Source: Archegozetes longisetosus | Taxonomy: Eukaryota > Arthropoda > Arachnida > Sarcoptiformes > Trhypochthoniidae | Length of the DNA: 64,000 bases | Direction of reading: 5' to 3' | Assembly: GCA_018873245.2 (NCBI GenBank) | Contig: JAEMBT020000003.1 | Coordinates: 9,805,843 to 9,869,842 of the forward strand | Part shown: piece after piece, positions 24,530-33,914 of the stretch | Position numbering within the stretch: the stretch's first letter is position 1 | How the letters are laid out: the number at the start of each line of letters is the position of its first letter | Translations under genes and position numbers: made by a program | The notes under the pieces: generated by a model | What the model saw: the letters and a program-made list of their open reading frames with translations, nothing else | What the model was told of the DNA's origin: nothing | Database searches by the model: none

Positions 24530-25142
24530 ATTGAAAAAGAGAAAAGTACTACTATTTTATTGGGTTAAATTCAAGAGCTCTCATATTTATAGGCAAATTG
24601 CTATCTATTTCTATATTGATAAGTTTAAAAATCGTATTGTTACCATGTTTTTCAATATTCAATGAATGAAAAATAAGTTTATTCAGGAGTTCGTTCCTTT
24701 TCATCATTTAATTCTCTATAGAAATCAAGCAAAAAGTCTATTTAACGCTTTTATATATGATTTAATAACAATTTGAATAAAATTGCAGATGACAGATCTC
24801 AACATGTAATTTTCTTAACGTAAATGAATAGACAGTTGAAATTTAACTGAAGAATTGTGTTTGATCAATTTTTTTTATAATAATCACACTGATGTATTTG
24901 TTCATTCAACTTTAATGTACAGTCGTCGACAAAACGAACCTTCTGGGGTTTTCTAGCAAAAATTAGTGGATTTCAATGAAAATCTTTCTGAATAAACTAC
25001 ATATTAGGACGGACATTGTAGTGGATGGATGTTAAAGCCCCTTGTAAGGTAGATCAATTATTCAAGTAAATTCTATAACAGAAATTAGATGGTAATTTTT
25101 TAATTCTGATGAATGGAAGCTAAACTAGATAATAAAATGATT

Positions 25143-25814
25143 ACATATGAATGCCCCGATAATAAAAAAGCCTATCTCTTAAAGCGTTGAAACGAGTAAA
25201 ACGCACTTAAAGTTGCGTTTCAAAAATGTTTACAAAAATCAAACTCATTGAAACTTAAATATGAAATTTATTATTTTTAACGTGTAATTAAACATATTCT
25301 ATGTCAGATTCATCAGAATAATCTGATTCTTTAGAATTACAATTAAATTGAGATAAAAAGTCAATATAAAATTTTCTATTTTTTACATCCAAATAGTCTA
25401 ATATTTAATTAGAATAAGAGGAGTTCTCTTATTTGGCGAGCCATTAGATAAATGAATCAATTTATTATTGATTGAATTAAACATTTTAAATCCTAATAAA
25501 ACACTTGATTAATGCTTTATTGATATAAATAAAAACTAATGCTTTGATGTTATGTAGTGATCATCAATATTGTACTGTTCATAATGAACATAACACAATT
25601 TGATTGCGCATTCTCTTAAAGTTAGATTTGATTAGCATTCAATTCTATTGTGATCAAGAGTTTTTAAACATGATTATTTATAAATTTTTCCATTGAAACA
25701 TATATTGAATTTTATTATATGAATAAAGTATGATGTGAGCTCAATGTTTAAAACAAAATCCGAAAAAGAGGTTAAATCGAGATAGGCTTTTTTATTATCG
25801 GGGCGTTCATATGT
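25143..25814. mobile_element. MITE with 36-bp near-perfect TIRs
   Basis: ACATATGAATGCCCCGATAA followed by TAAAAAAGCCTATCTC at 25143-25178 is repeated in reverse complement at 25779-25814 with one mismatch (ATGAA[T/C]GCCCC). The 600-bp interior is very AT-rich and non-coding. A target duplication was not clear. It lies directly upstream of the CK1-like kinase gene. Confidence 0.75.
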
Positions 25815-25998
25815 GTATCTTTGTTTCACTCAAATATCGTTTGTGCTATAGTTGCAAACCTAAGCAAACAATCGCAGGCATTAGCTGATGACTGTTCTAA
25901 CAATCATTTTATTGATTTTAAAAAATCAATAGAAAAACAGATAATCTATTCAATTTCTGATCTAATAATTGAGTTTAAATCGCATCTTATTTGATGTA

Positions 25999-26975
25999 AT
26001 GTCGTTCGAATCAGTAAAAATTGAAAAGGAATTAGATGGAAGAGCTGAAGCTAAAAGTGAACATGAAAAGAAAGCAGACAAATTTATAGGAACTGTTGTC
26101 GGACAAAAGTATAAAATTGAGAAGATATTAGGAAAAGGAAGTTTTGGGATTTGTTACCAAGGAATCAATACACAAAATGAACACAAATATGCCATAAAAG
26201 TAGAGTCTAGTGAGTCAAAAGAAGCGCGAAGACTAATGAAACAAGAGATCAGTTGTTATGAAAAGCTTGAAAACGTTGAGGGAATACCTAAAGTCTATTT
26301 TGTTGGAAAAGATAAAGGAATATATTTAGTTGTGTTGCAGTTATTAGGATATGATTTGGAGAGGCTATTCTCGAAATGTTCAAATAAGTTCACTCCAAAA
26401 ACAATCTTCATGTTAGCCGAACAGATGATTCTTAGACTTAAATCAATACATGAGAGAAATCTAGTCCATAGAGACCTAAAACCAGAAAACTTTTTGGTCG
26501 GTGCTGACCATAACGAAAAGAATAAGTTATTTCTAATTGATTTTGGTTTGAGTAAAGACTATATCGATGAGAAAAGCAAAAAGCATTTGTCATTAACAAG
26601 TGGTAAATCACTTACTGGTACTGTTAGGTATTGTTCACTGAATGCACACGAGGGACTAGAACTGAGCCGAAGAGATGACTTGGAATCTGTGGCTCATATT
26701 CTCATCTATTTCTTTTACGGTTCGCTTCCATGGGATGGCTGGCAGTCCAATATTAACGATCACTTATATACTGAGGTCAAGAATAGAAAGAGTACTATTC
26801 TTGAGGACCAATTCTGCACTGATTTGCCTCCAGTTTTGAGTCAATTTTGACCTATTGTCGAAAATTAGAGTTTGAATCAGAACCTAATTATAGCTATTGG
26901 TTGAAAATGTTTGTTAAGCAACAATTTGAGTTCAAGTTTGATTGGGATTATGAGTATGACTGGATTAAAGATTAA
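25999..26975 (+). CDS. Casein kinase 1-like Ser/Thr kinase, intronless, 3' frame break
   Basis: The ATG of MSFESVKIEKELDG opens a kinase domain starting VGQKYKIEKILGKGSFG, with the Gly loop at about residue 44. The ATP lysine is in YAIKVE, the catalytic loop is HRDLKPENF at about 157 and the metal site is IDFGLSKD at about 181. CK1-specific blocks follow: LTGTVRYCSLNAHEGLE and SRRDDLESV...GSLPWDGW. All catalytic residues are intact. The frame stops at 26850 after VLSQF, but one extra T in the run at 26845-26848 restores a canonical CK1 end (LTYCRKLEFE..PNYSYW...DYEYDWIKD) up to the TAA at 26973-26975. So the gene has a single homopolymer indel, or a very recent truncation. CK1s are cytoplasmic/nuclear acidic-site kinases. 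Absence of introns suggests a retrocopy-type or expanded paralogue. The duplicated segment begins inside its last coding part, at 26860. Confidence 0.85.
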
Positions 26976-28912
26976 AAAGTATTGATTTGAAAACAAAAGT
27001 TACGAACTTTAATATAATTAAATTCAATCATTAAGTATTTTTCAGCAATAAAGTCAAAGCTATTTGTTTAGATTTCCCTTTAAAGAAGTTCAACTCTATC
27101 TTACAGAACTTTAGGTTTTTCTGTATTTCATAATTGACATCGAACTGATCTAACACAGATATATAGTTTTTACGTTTAATTGGAATTAAATACCTTCTAA
27201 TCATTTAGTGTGTAAGCTCTGATGCAGCAGTATCGTGACTTCAAATGGATCTACAGAAAATCCCCTTAACATTGAAAAGTAATAAGCATCCAAATGTTTA
27301 TTAAGAAAAATGTTAATTTAACTGTTTAAGTTAAGTTACAAGTAATTAACTCATGAACACTATAAACAACAAAAGTGACTCAGTTTAAGCCAATATTTTA
27401 TAGTATCCTGATAAAATTTAGAATCGTGATCCCACTAAGCCTTATTGGACTTGGCTATGCTCATCTGTCTGAAGCAGCGCTGCTCTCATCACTCCAACTT
27501 CCCATTCAAAAGACAAATTTGAAATTAATAAAAGTTTGAAGAGCAAAATAACTCAAAAATTTCCAAATTCTATCAATGTTCAGATATCACTGTCTTTCTA
27601 TTGGTAATGTATGAATAATAGATATTTCAATCAATGAATTCACTCAGTATTTAATAGATTTCTATCAGCTAACTTTTATTTAAAAACTTTTTTCATGACT
27701 TGGTTACTGTTTATTCTATCGAAATGGAGTAATTCATATCGAAATTATTTGATGACCTCCGAGAACTAGGATTTAGAGCATTCGCAAAGAATTGCTGATC
27801 TCGACTCAGTGGCTGTCGGAAATCATACCTTTGTGTACCAACACTTCTTTTGTACGAAGACATTCCTTCAAAACTTCTTACCAGAGATCTGACTCTATTG
27901 CTATCATTTCCTTCATGCCTTTCGTAGAATGGATTTGATGTACTTCTTCTAACTGGTTGCTGACTGAACTGAGTCGAAGACATTGGTCTATAATTCGGAA
28001 ATGCATTGATCTGCCTTTGATTCAGTCCTTGCTGAAAATCTGATTGAATGTGAAGTGGTTCCCTTGAACTCGAAGCTATCCCTCTATATCTTTGTGACGG
28101 AGCTCTCACTCTCTGTTCGTAATTACTCTGCGGACTACGGAACTGATTTTGTGGTCCGATACTTCTTTCCTGTGAGTTCATTCCTATGATTTCCTGTCTT
28201 AAAGCTCTAACTCTTTGACCTCTTATTGGCATTCCTTGAAATCTTTGCCTCAAATTTCTTACTCTTTGGCCACTATATGGATCATTAATTCTACTTCTTG
28301 ACTCGTATCTCTCAATCAATGCTTTAATGTTTTGATTTTTCGGATCTTGTGGCGTTCCATCGAATTTTTGTCTCAACTCACTGACTCTTTGTCCGTAATT
28401 TCTTTCTGGACTTTGATTTCGTGGAAAACCATATCTATGTAGCAAAGCTCTCATTCTTTGCCCATACCATCTTTCTGGTATTTGAAGCACTGGTTCGAAT
28501 GTTTGACCCAATGTTTTCTGTCTTCCATCTCTTTCTATACTTTGAATCTGATCTTGTAGACCATAACCTCTTCCCATTGCCAATGATTCATATTTTTGTA
28601 TAAGAGATCTGACTCTTTGACCATAATTTGCCTGTGCTGCGTTTGTATAACTGTAATCGCATCTGTTGGACATCTTTTGTTTGTTCAAGTGACTTTTCTT
28701 GTGATTAGAATTAGTTTACAACTGTTTTGGCTGAAAGTTTCAATAATTTTATAATCTTTTTTTGAAATTTTTATTGTTGTAAAAATTGATGTAATTTGAG
28801 AAAATTTATAAGAAAAACTTCAGATATAAAATATTTTTGAAATTTATAAACGGAATCTTGTCTCAAATTCGTACGAATTTGTGGAAATCTTTATTATATA
28901 CTGCAATAATTA
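26860..28912. repeat. Left arm of a 2.05-kb inverted duplication
   Basis: Its reverse complement is found at 47451-49500. Identity is complete in every stretch I compared except three 1-base homopolymer differences: T5/T4 near 27165, C4/C3 near 27262 and T6/T5 near 27689 (left/right counts). The segment holds the last ~115 coding bases of the CK1-like kinase, the convergent intergenic region and the whole QRVR-repeat gene with about 240 bp upstream. Since the kinase is continuous across this arm's outer edge, this is the ancestral locus. Confidence 0.95.
27711..28673 (-). CDS. Basic Arg/Gln-rich protein with degenerate QRVR repeats (left copy)
   Basis: The ATG at 28673 gives MSNRCDYSYTNAAQANYGQR, an intronless frame of 320 residues ending MNYSISIE. 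It has no signal peptide or membrane segment. About eight degenerate units of the form (Y)GQRVRxLxQ(K/R)(Y/F) recur: GQRVRSLIQKYES, GQRMRALLHRYGF, GQRVSELRQKFDG, QNIKALIERYESR, GQRVRNLRQRFQG, GQRVRALRQEIIG, EQRVRAPSQRYRG, SNRVRSLVRSFEG, spaced 20-60 residues apart. The C-terminal third is Ser/Gln/Asn-rich. I recognise no known family; a nucleic-acid- or peptide-binding low-complexity protein is one possibility, without proof. It faces the CK1-like kinase tail to tail, about 735 bp apart, with AATAAA downstream. It is identical to the copy at 47690. Confidence 0.7.
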   Translation of the reverse strand: MSNRCDYSYTNAAQANYGQRVRSLIQKYESLAMGRGYGLQDQIQSIERDGRQKTLGQTFEPVLQIPERWYGQRMRALLHRYGFPRNQSPERNYGQRVSELRQKFDGTPQDPKNQNIKALIERYESRSRINDPYSGQRVRNLRQRFQGMPIRGQRVRALRQEIIGMNSQERSIGPQNQFRSPQSNYEQRVRAPSQRYRGIASSSREPLHIQSDFQQGLNQRQINAFPNYRPMSSTQFSQQPVRRSTSNPFYERHEGNDSNRVRSLVRSFEGMSSYKRSVGTQRYDFRQPLSRDQQFFANALNPSSRRSSNNFDMNYSISIE

Positions 28913-31111
28913 CACCAAAGATGAAAATTTTCTAAACCAGAGAGAAATTATTGACTTACATTACTGTCAGTTAGACGCAAGCTTGAGAAAACTAATGGTC
29001 AGTTTATAATTGCTTAAAAAGTTTTTATGATTCGCTTCTATCTACAATTTGACTTTGGCTGTATTATTATGAGCTGACTCATAATTTGAGTCTTTACAGC
29101 AGGAAAATGAAGCTATTTTAATTATTCTAGTTTAAAACAAGTCATAGAAACTTCTTATAATAATTATTATATTATGTAAAACATCTATATACGAGTTTAG
29201 TTTCCTATTACAAGATAAAATATTTTTTATGATACACAATATGTTATTTCAATCGGGACTCAATTTCTCTAAAAAGGAATGTGAGAAAATTGAGAGCAAA
29301 AGAAATGAATATAAGCAAATGTTTGAAAGTAGGAGAGTGGAGATGGAGTGATGGAAGAGAAAAGATCTGTTGAGAGGTTGAACCGATTTTTTGATTGACT
29401 TAAAATAAAAGTTTAGAGTATGATAGTTATTATAAAGATTATTCGAGTTGAATTTTGCGTTATCAACAAATTTACTGATATATTCAATTTTTTTTCATAT
29501 ATTAATCAATATTTTTCTTTGTAAAACTTAAGTAATAAAATTTTATATTTTGATTTTAAATAGTGTCTTTAGCAATTAAACAAAAGTAATAAATATAAAT
29601 ATATAAAGAAATGAATACCTTAAATTTTTCAAGTATATAATACTTGTCTCACAAGAAAATTTCATTAAAATCAGGACTTCTACAGTTCCCTACTCTTCCT
29701 TGTGAGTCTCTTATTAGATAAATAGTTGATAGTGCCAGATTTTACTCAAATAATCAAAATAATGAATTTGCGATTAATTGGTTAGTAAATAATAAGTGAA
29801 AATTTCTCATGAGTTCTATAGATATTAGAATAACGAGATTGTGATTTCTCTATTATAAAAGTGTTTATATAGAAAATCAATTCACTAAAACATATCAGTT
29901 TATTATGCATTCTGAGATTAATGTTTCATGTCCAAAAATAAAACTCGAGGACAAAGTCTTACGGGATAATTGTAAACTAACTCAAAAAGCTTTAAAAGAT
30001 TTTAGACGACCAATCCATATTGGTCTGTGTTTTGAGATAAAGATACACCGATTAATACCGCTTTTGGTTACCAACAGTTGAACAATTGATGCCTTTTCCT
30101 TCGTCTACGAGAATGAAGTCTGTTTTTGATTATTGAAAGAGTGTCGAAATGGTGACAAATTAACTTTTGTTTTAGGTCATCAAGTACTCAAACATTTTGA
30201 GGATTAAGTTAAGAAATTTTGATTTTTTATATGAATTTACAAGGGAAGTTCAGGACTATGTAATGAACGATCTCAAAAATATTTTATGGTATGAATTTCA
30301 TGTCGTATGTTCGAAAAGGAATATGAAGAAACGTTGACCACCAGACTCTTAGAAGTTATAATCATTAAAATAGAGGATTCCTACGGCTCATTGTTGTAGA
30401 TTCCTATGTATTCTTGCTTGGAAAATATGAATTTTAATTGAGACAGATTTAAAATTAAATGACAATAATATTATTATAAAGTAGATCTTTCAATGATTCT
30501 GAAATCATTTTAAACAAAACAAGGTGATCTGAAAATTCCATGTTTAAAAATCAGTTTTTACGTATCAATAACTATGACTATTAATAACTTTTTTGCTTAA
30601 ATTTCTATTATAAGATCAAACTAATTTGATATCTTTAGAAATTGAATGGATTTTTCTATCCATTTAGTTATTGTCATTAAATATTCATTGGAAAAATCTC
30701 GGTTTATAATTAAGTTAAAAAATTCATTTTCAATTTATATGAGTTTTCCTGAAGTTTTATGAAGTTTTGATATGTTTCTCATTGTAAACGGTGAGGTCAG
30801 GGAAAAATAGGTTATTAACAATAGTACCTATGCACTGGAAAACAACTATTTGAATGGTCATGATTTTCGCATATGAGGCGGTCAGCATTTTTCATATGCC
30901 TTTTCGAACATCATATAACATGTTAATAATACTATAAAAATATTTTTGACTCAGTCATTACATAGACTCGTACATCGGCGTTTGATTAAATCTCAGTCTT
31001 ATATACAGTATGTCTTCGATCTTTCGATAATTTTGTTAGGATCTTAATTATAATATCTTTTGGTTTTCTATTTTGAAAGCCTTAAAAATTAGCATTTTTA
31101 AGTGGTATTAC
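28913..31111. other. Non-coding spacer
   Basis: AT-rich with no supported exon. A roughly 95-bp stretch at 29613-29705 (CCTTAAATTTTT ... ACTTGTCTCA.AAGAAA.TTTC ... CTTCTACAGTTC) recurs in direct orientation at 50236-50330. Nothing else with clear ends was found. Confidence 0.45.
29613..29705 (+). repeat. Short dispersed repeat, copy 1
   Basis: Direct, roughly 80 per cent similar copy of 50236-50330, sharing ACTTGTCTCA, TTTCATTAAAATC and ACTTCTACAGTTC. The second copy lies just beyond the derived arm of the 2-kb duplication, which could mark an old relation between the two places. It could also be an unrelated dispersed element. Confidence 0.5.
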
Positions 31112-31550
31112 TACGGCTGCCAACTGAAAAATAAAAAAACTGGATTAGGTATTAAATTTTGACTAAAAAACTGAACAGAACTGGACAGTCATTTAATCAT
31201 TTTATTTGAATAATAAATTATTTAAAATCATATTTTTGCTGAGATTGAGCAGCTTTTAACAATTTTTTGTTTGATTTTGCATAATTCTTAAATTCAGAGC
31301 ATTTTAAATCAAAATTATTTTTAATACAAATCTCAGCCTTAATTAAATCGATTGATAACGAGTTTCGGTCTTAGGTCCAAATCCTTTACGTCTTATGTTT
31401 TTAACATTATATACATATTTTTATTTGAGATATATTGTCAATGATAAAAACTGGACATTACAATGTCCAGGTCAGACCCCGTACTGGTCACTGGACAAGA
31501 CCCCCGAAAACTGGACGATCCAGGTCAGGCCTGGACAGTTGGCAGCCTAA
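31112..31550. mobile_element. hAT-type MITE with perfect 8-bp duplication
   Basis: The element starts TACGGCTGCCAACTG and ends CAGTTGGCAGCCTAA, imperfect TIRs of hAT style. It is flanked by perfect copies of GGTATTAC at 31104-31111 and 31551-31558. The 439-bp inside has repeated ACTGGACA words near the right end and no transposase. Confidence 0.85.
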
Positions 31551-31891
31551 GGTATTACATTAAACTATAAGTATATTATGTATATTACTTTGGAAAAGTT
31601 TACATGAATATCATATTGTTTTGAAGTACAATAGAACAGGTTAGCTACAATATTAAAAGATAGAAACCCCAATCGACCTTAAGGCTGGACTTTAGGGATA
31701 AGTAGTAAAGATCTCGATAAGGATTAATAAACCCGTGATCATCAAATTGATTGCTAGACGTAAATACTAAATTAATTATTAAAATCATGCGTTTCATAAA
31801 TACAAAAACTATCCTCACTAAGATCTGATGAAATATAAAAGCTTAACTTATCAAATAGTATTTGAAGTGGAGAAAATGTGTTACTAATAAG

Positions 31892-32760
31892 TAGTGTTAG
31901 ACATCAGCTCAGCTCACAGTTCAAGCTCACTACACTGAGCCGCCAGCTCAGCTCAGATCAGCTCAATGGGTAATAGTTTATAGAATTTATTAGAGTTTAC
32001 TATTCTTAAACGATTCATCTAAATAGAAATTTGATACTTTCAATGTAAAACCTATAAGTGATATGCTGTATAGTCTAATGACGTTTAGTTTAACTTAAAT
32101 GCTTTGCAATAATAGCCCATAGAAGACGATTCTAAAACGTTTTAACTTTAAGATAGTGTTAAATATTCAATAATTTGTTTCAGAAGATGTTTAGTGTATT
32201 TAAATTCAATGTAGTGTTGATTCCGTTCCTGGAACGAGAACAGGAACGGAACTGGAACGGTATTAAAAAATGCTTAAAGAACGGAATAGGAACGGAAAGG
32301 AACAAAATTGAACGTTAACAGCTCTAACACGCCGTCATCGGAAAATAAACAATACTATTTTGCTTTAAAAACTCAGAGAATGAGTCTATTAACTTATTTT
32401 AAGTTAAAATAAAGGTTAAAATCTAAGAACGGAATAGGAACGGAATAGAAACGAAACTGAATGAAAAATTTGGAACGGAATCAACACTAATTCAATGCTC
32501 AAGTTCTCTAATTCGGAATAAATATTAGTTTAATGATCTGATATTTTAATTATCCATAATGTTAGATAACAAGATATTGAAATCTAGACCATTTAAAACC
32601 CATAGACTAAAATTTCTTACTTTGTAACAAATTTCCAGTATTTCTAGTAAATATTGAAAATTTTCCCGGAACATTTGGACTTATTAATTAGATTAGATCA
32701 GTCCAGTTCATAGCTCAGCTCAGCTCAAGCTCAGGATAACTGAGCTGATGTCTATCACTA
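31892..32760. mobile_element. hAT-type MITE (GAGCTC-rich ends) hosting a nested MITE
   Basis: Starts TAGTGTTAGACATCAGCTCAG and ends as the reverse complement of TAGTGATAGACATCAGCTCAG. Both ends are followed by stacks of AGCTCAGCTC. Flanked by perfect 8-bp copies of CTAATAAG at 31884-31891 and 32761-32768. Without the nested element at 32212-32489 its own length is about 580 bp. Related GAGCTC-rich sequence occurs at about 39980-40065. Confidence 0.85.
32212..32489. mobile_element. Nested hAT-type MITE (GGAACGGAA-rich)
   Basis: Begins TAGTGTTGATTCCGTTCC and ends GGAACGGAATCAACACTA, perfect 18-bp TIRs, with perfect 8-bp duplications ATTCAATG at 32204-32211 and 32490-32497. Internally it repeats GGAACGGAA words next to both ends. 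It sits inside the older element 31892-32760. Confidence 0.9.
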
Positions 32761-33129
32761 CTAATAAGTGTATAATAGTTTAGAAGAATTTTACTTTAAA
32801 GCTATTCAATCAAATAAATATAAAACATTTAGTTGCATTGTTTGAATTTAACCAAAATGTTTTAATTGAAAGTCAGGTCAGAACAGATGATAACAATGTA
32901 GGTGTGTTTTCCAATAACTTTATTATAAAAAATTCCAAGGACAGATAAGATTTAAACTAATACGAAGATATAAAGAACGTACATTTTAACTTTGACTATC
33001 ATACTTTATTGTTCCAGAGACGAATGACTTTAGGAAAAATATGTTAATTTTAAAATTTTGAGAAATATTCTTACATATAATTTCGAATCAACAATTAAGT
33101 GATTAATACTTTCTGACAAGTGATATGCC

Positions 33130-33512
33130 AAATCTCAGATTTTACTTTACCCAAGTCTGTTGGCGTAGTGGTCAAGACGCTGACAGAGCAACCCTTGTGG
33201 AGCAGGTTCGAATCCCACTGTGGCGTACTGCTTCCTTCTATCCAGGTAACATTGGACCGGGAGGGAAGAGAAGGGAAGGCTCAGGGGGATCTTCGACGAC
33301 CGCGGTCCCAAACCGAGGGACGTAACTCGATAGACTCTGGTCTCTGAGACTACCAGACGACAGACTCGGAGGGCTCAGGTGTGTCCTCTTAAAACTATGA
33401 CACTATCCTCGCTGCAATACCACTGAGTAAAAGCGGCGACCCTGGCCTTAGTTGTGGGCTGTGCAGGGGAACAAAACAACAAAAAAAAAACAAAACAAAA
33501 TCTCAGATTTTA
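33130..33512 (+). mobile_element. tRNA-derived SINE with 15-bp target duplication
   Basis: A GC-richer 353-bp insert (33145-33497) starts with a tRNA-like head: box A TGGCGTAGTGG at 33161-33171 and box B GGTTCGAATCC at about 33207. A body without coding potential follows, then a 3' tail of A-rich AAACAAAACAACAAAAAA type. It is bounded by perfect 15-bp direct repeats AAATCTCAGATTTTA at 33130-33144 and 33498-33512, the mark of target-primed reverse transcription. The box spacing and head suggest tRNA rather than 5S or 7SL origin, possibly a tRNA-Leu-like parent. The intact duplication and tail indicate a recent insertion. Confidence 0.9.
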
Positions 33513-33914
33513 TCAAGATTATTCGAAATCGTGAAAATATACAGGAAATTAGTATTAAATTGAGAGCATTGAAAAATATTTTTCAATTAAATTCTGCTTT
33601 GAATAATGGTGCGTCATTGCGTGACATCTGATTCATTTATAAGTATGTGGTAGAGTAAAGCAAAAGCCGAAATATACTGTAATGCAAAATATGAATTATT
33701 CAAATAAACATTTTTTGATCGATTGATGAAAATTTTTAATAATTAACTGAAGATATAATAATTCAATCACAATTTGTCTGAACAATAGATATAAAGTGTA
33801 AGGTCAGAATGTGGTTTAGAAAATTATTAACACTAATCGTACTCAGAATAAGTGTTTGATAAAATGCTTTGTGTTAGTAGTGCTCTATTAAATATAGAAT
33901 GACTTAAATTCTAA

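Noticed and set aside
24909-25140. Another copy of the CGTTTGCAAAAC MITE (TACAGTCGTCGACAAAACGA)
   Set aside because: Only about 20 bp at the start resemble the family terminus; the interior does not align and no second end was found.
33161-33230. A functional tRNA gene
   Set aside because: Boxes A and B are present but an acceptor stem does not close, and the unit is the head of a longer SINE with its own duplication.
33120-33347. Two overlapping frames in the SINE
   Set aside because: They arise from the GC-rich SINE body; tRNA boxes, A-rich tail and target duplication show a non-coding retroelement.
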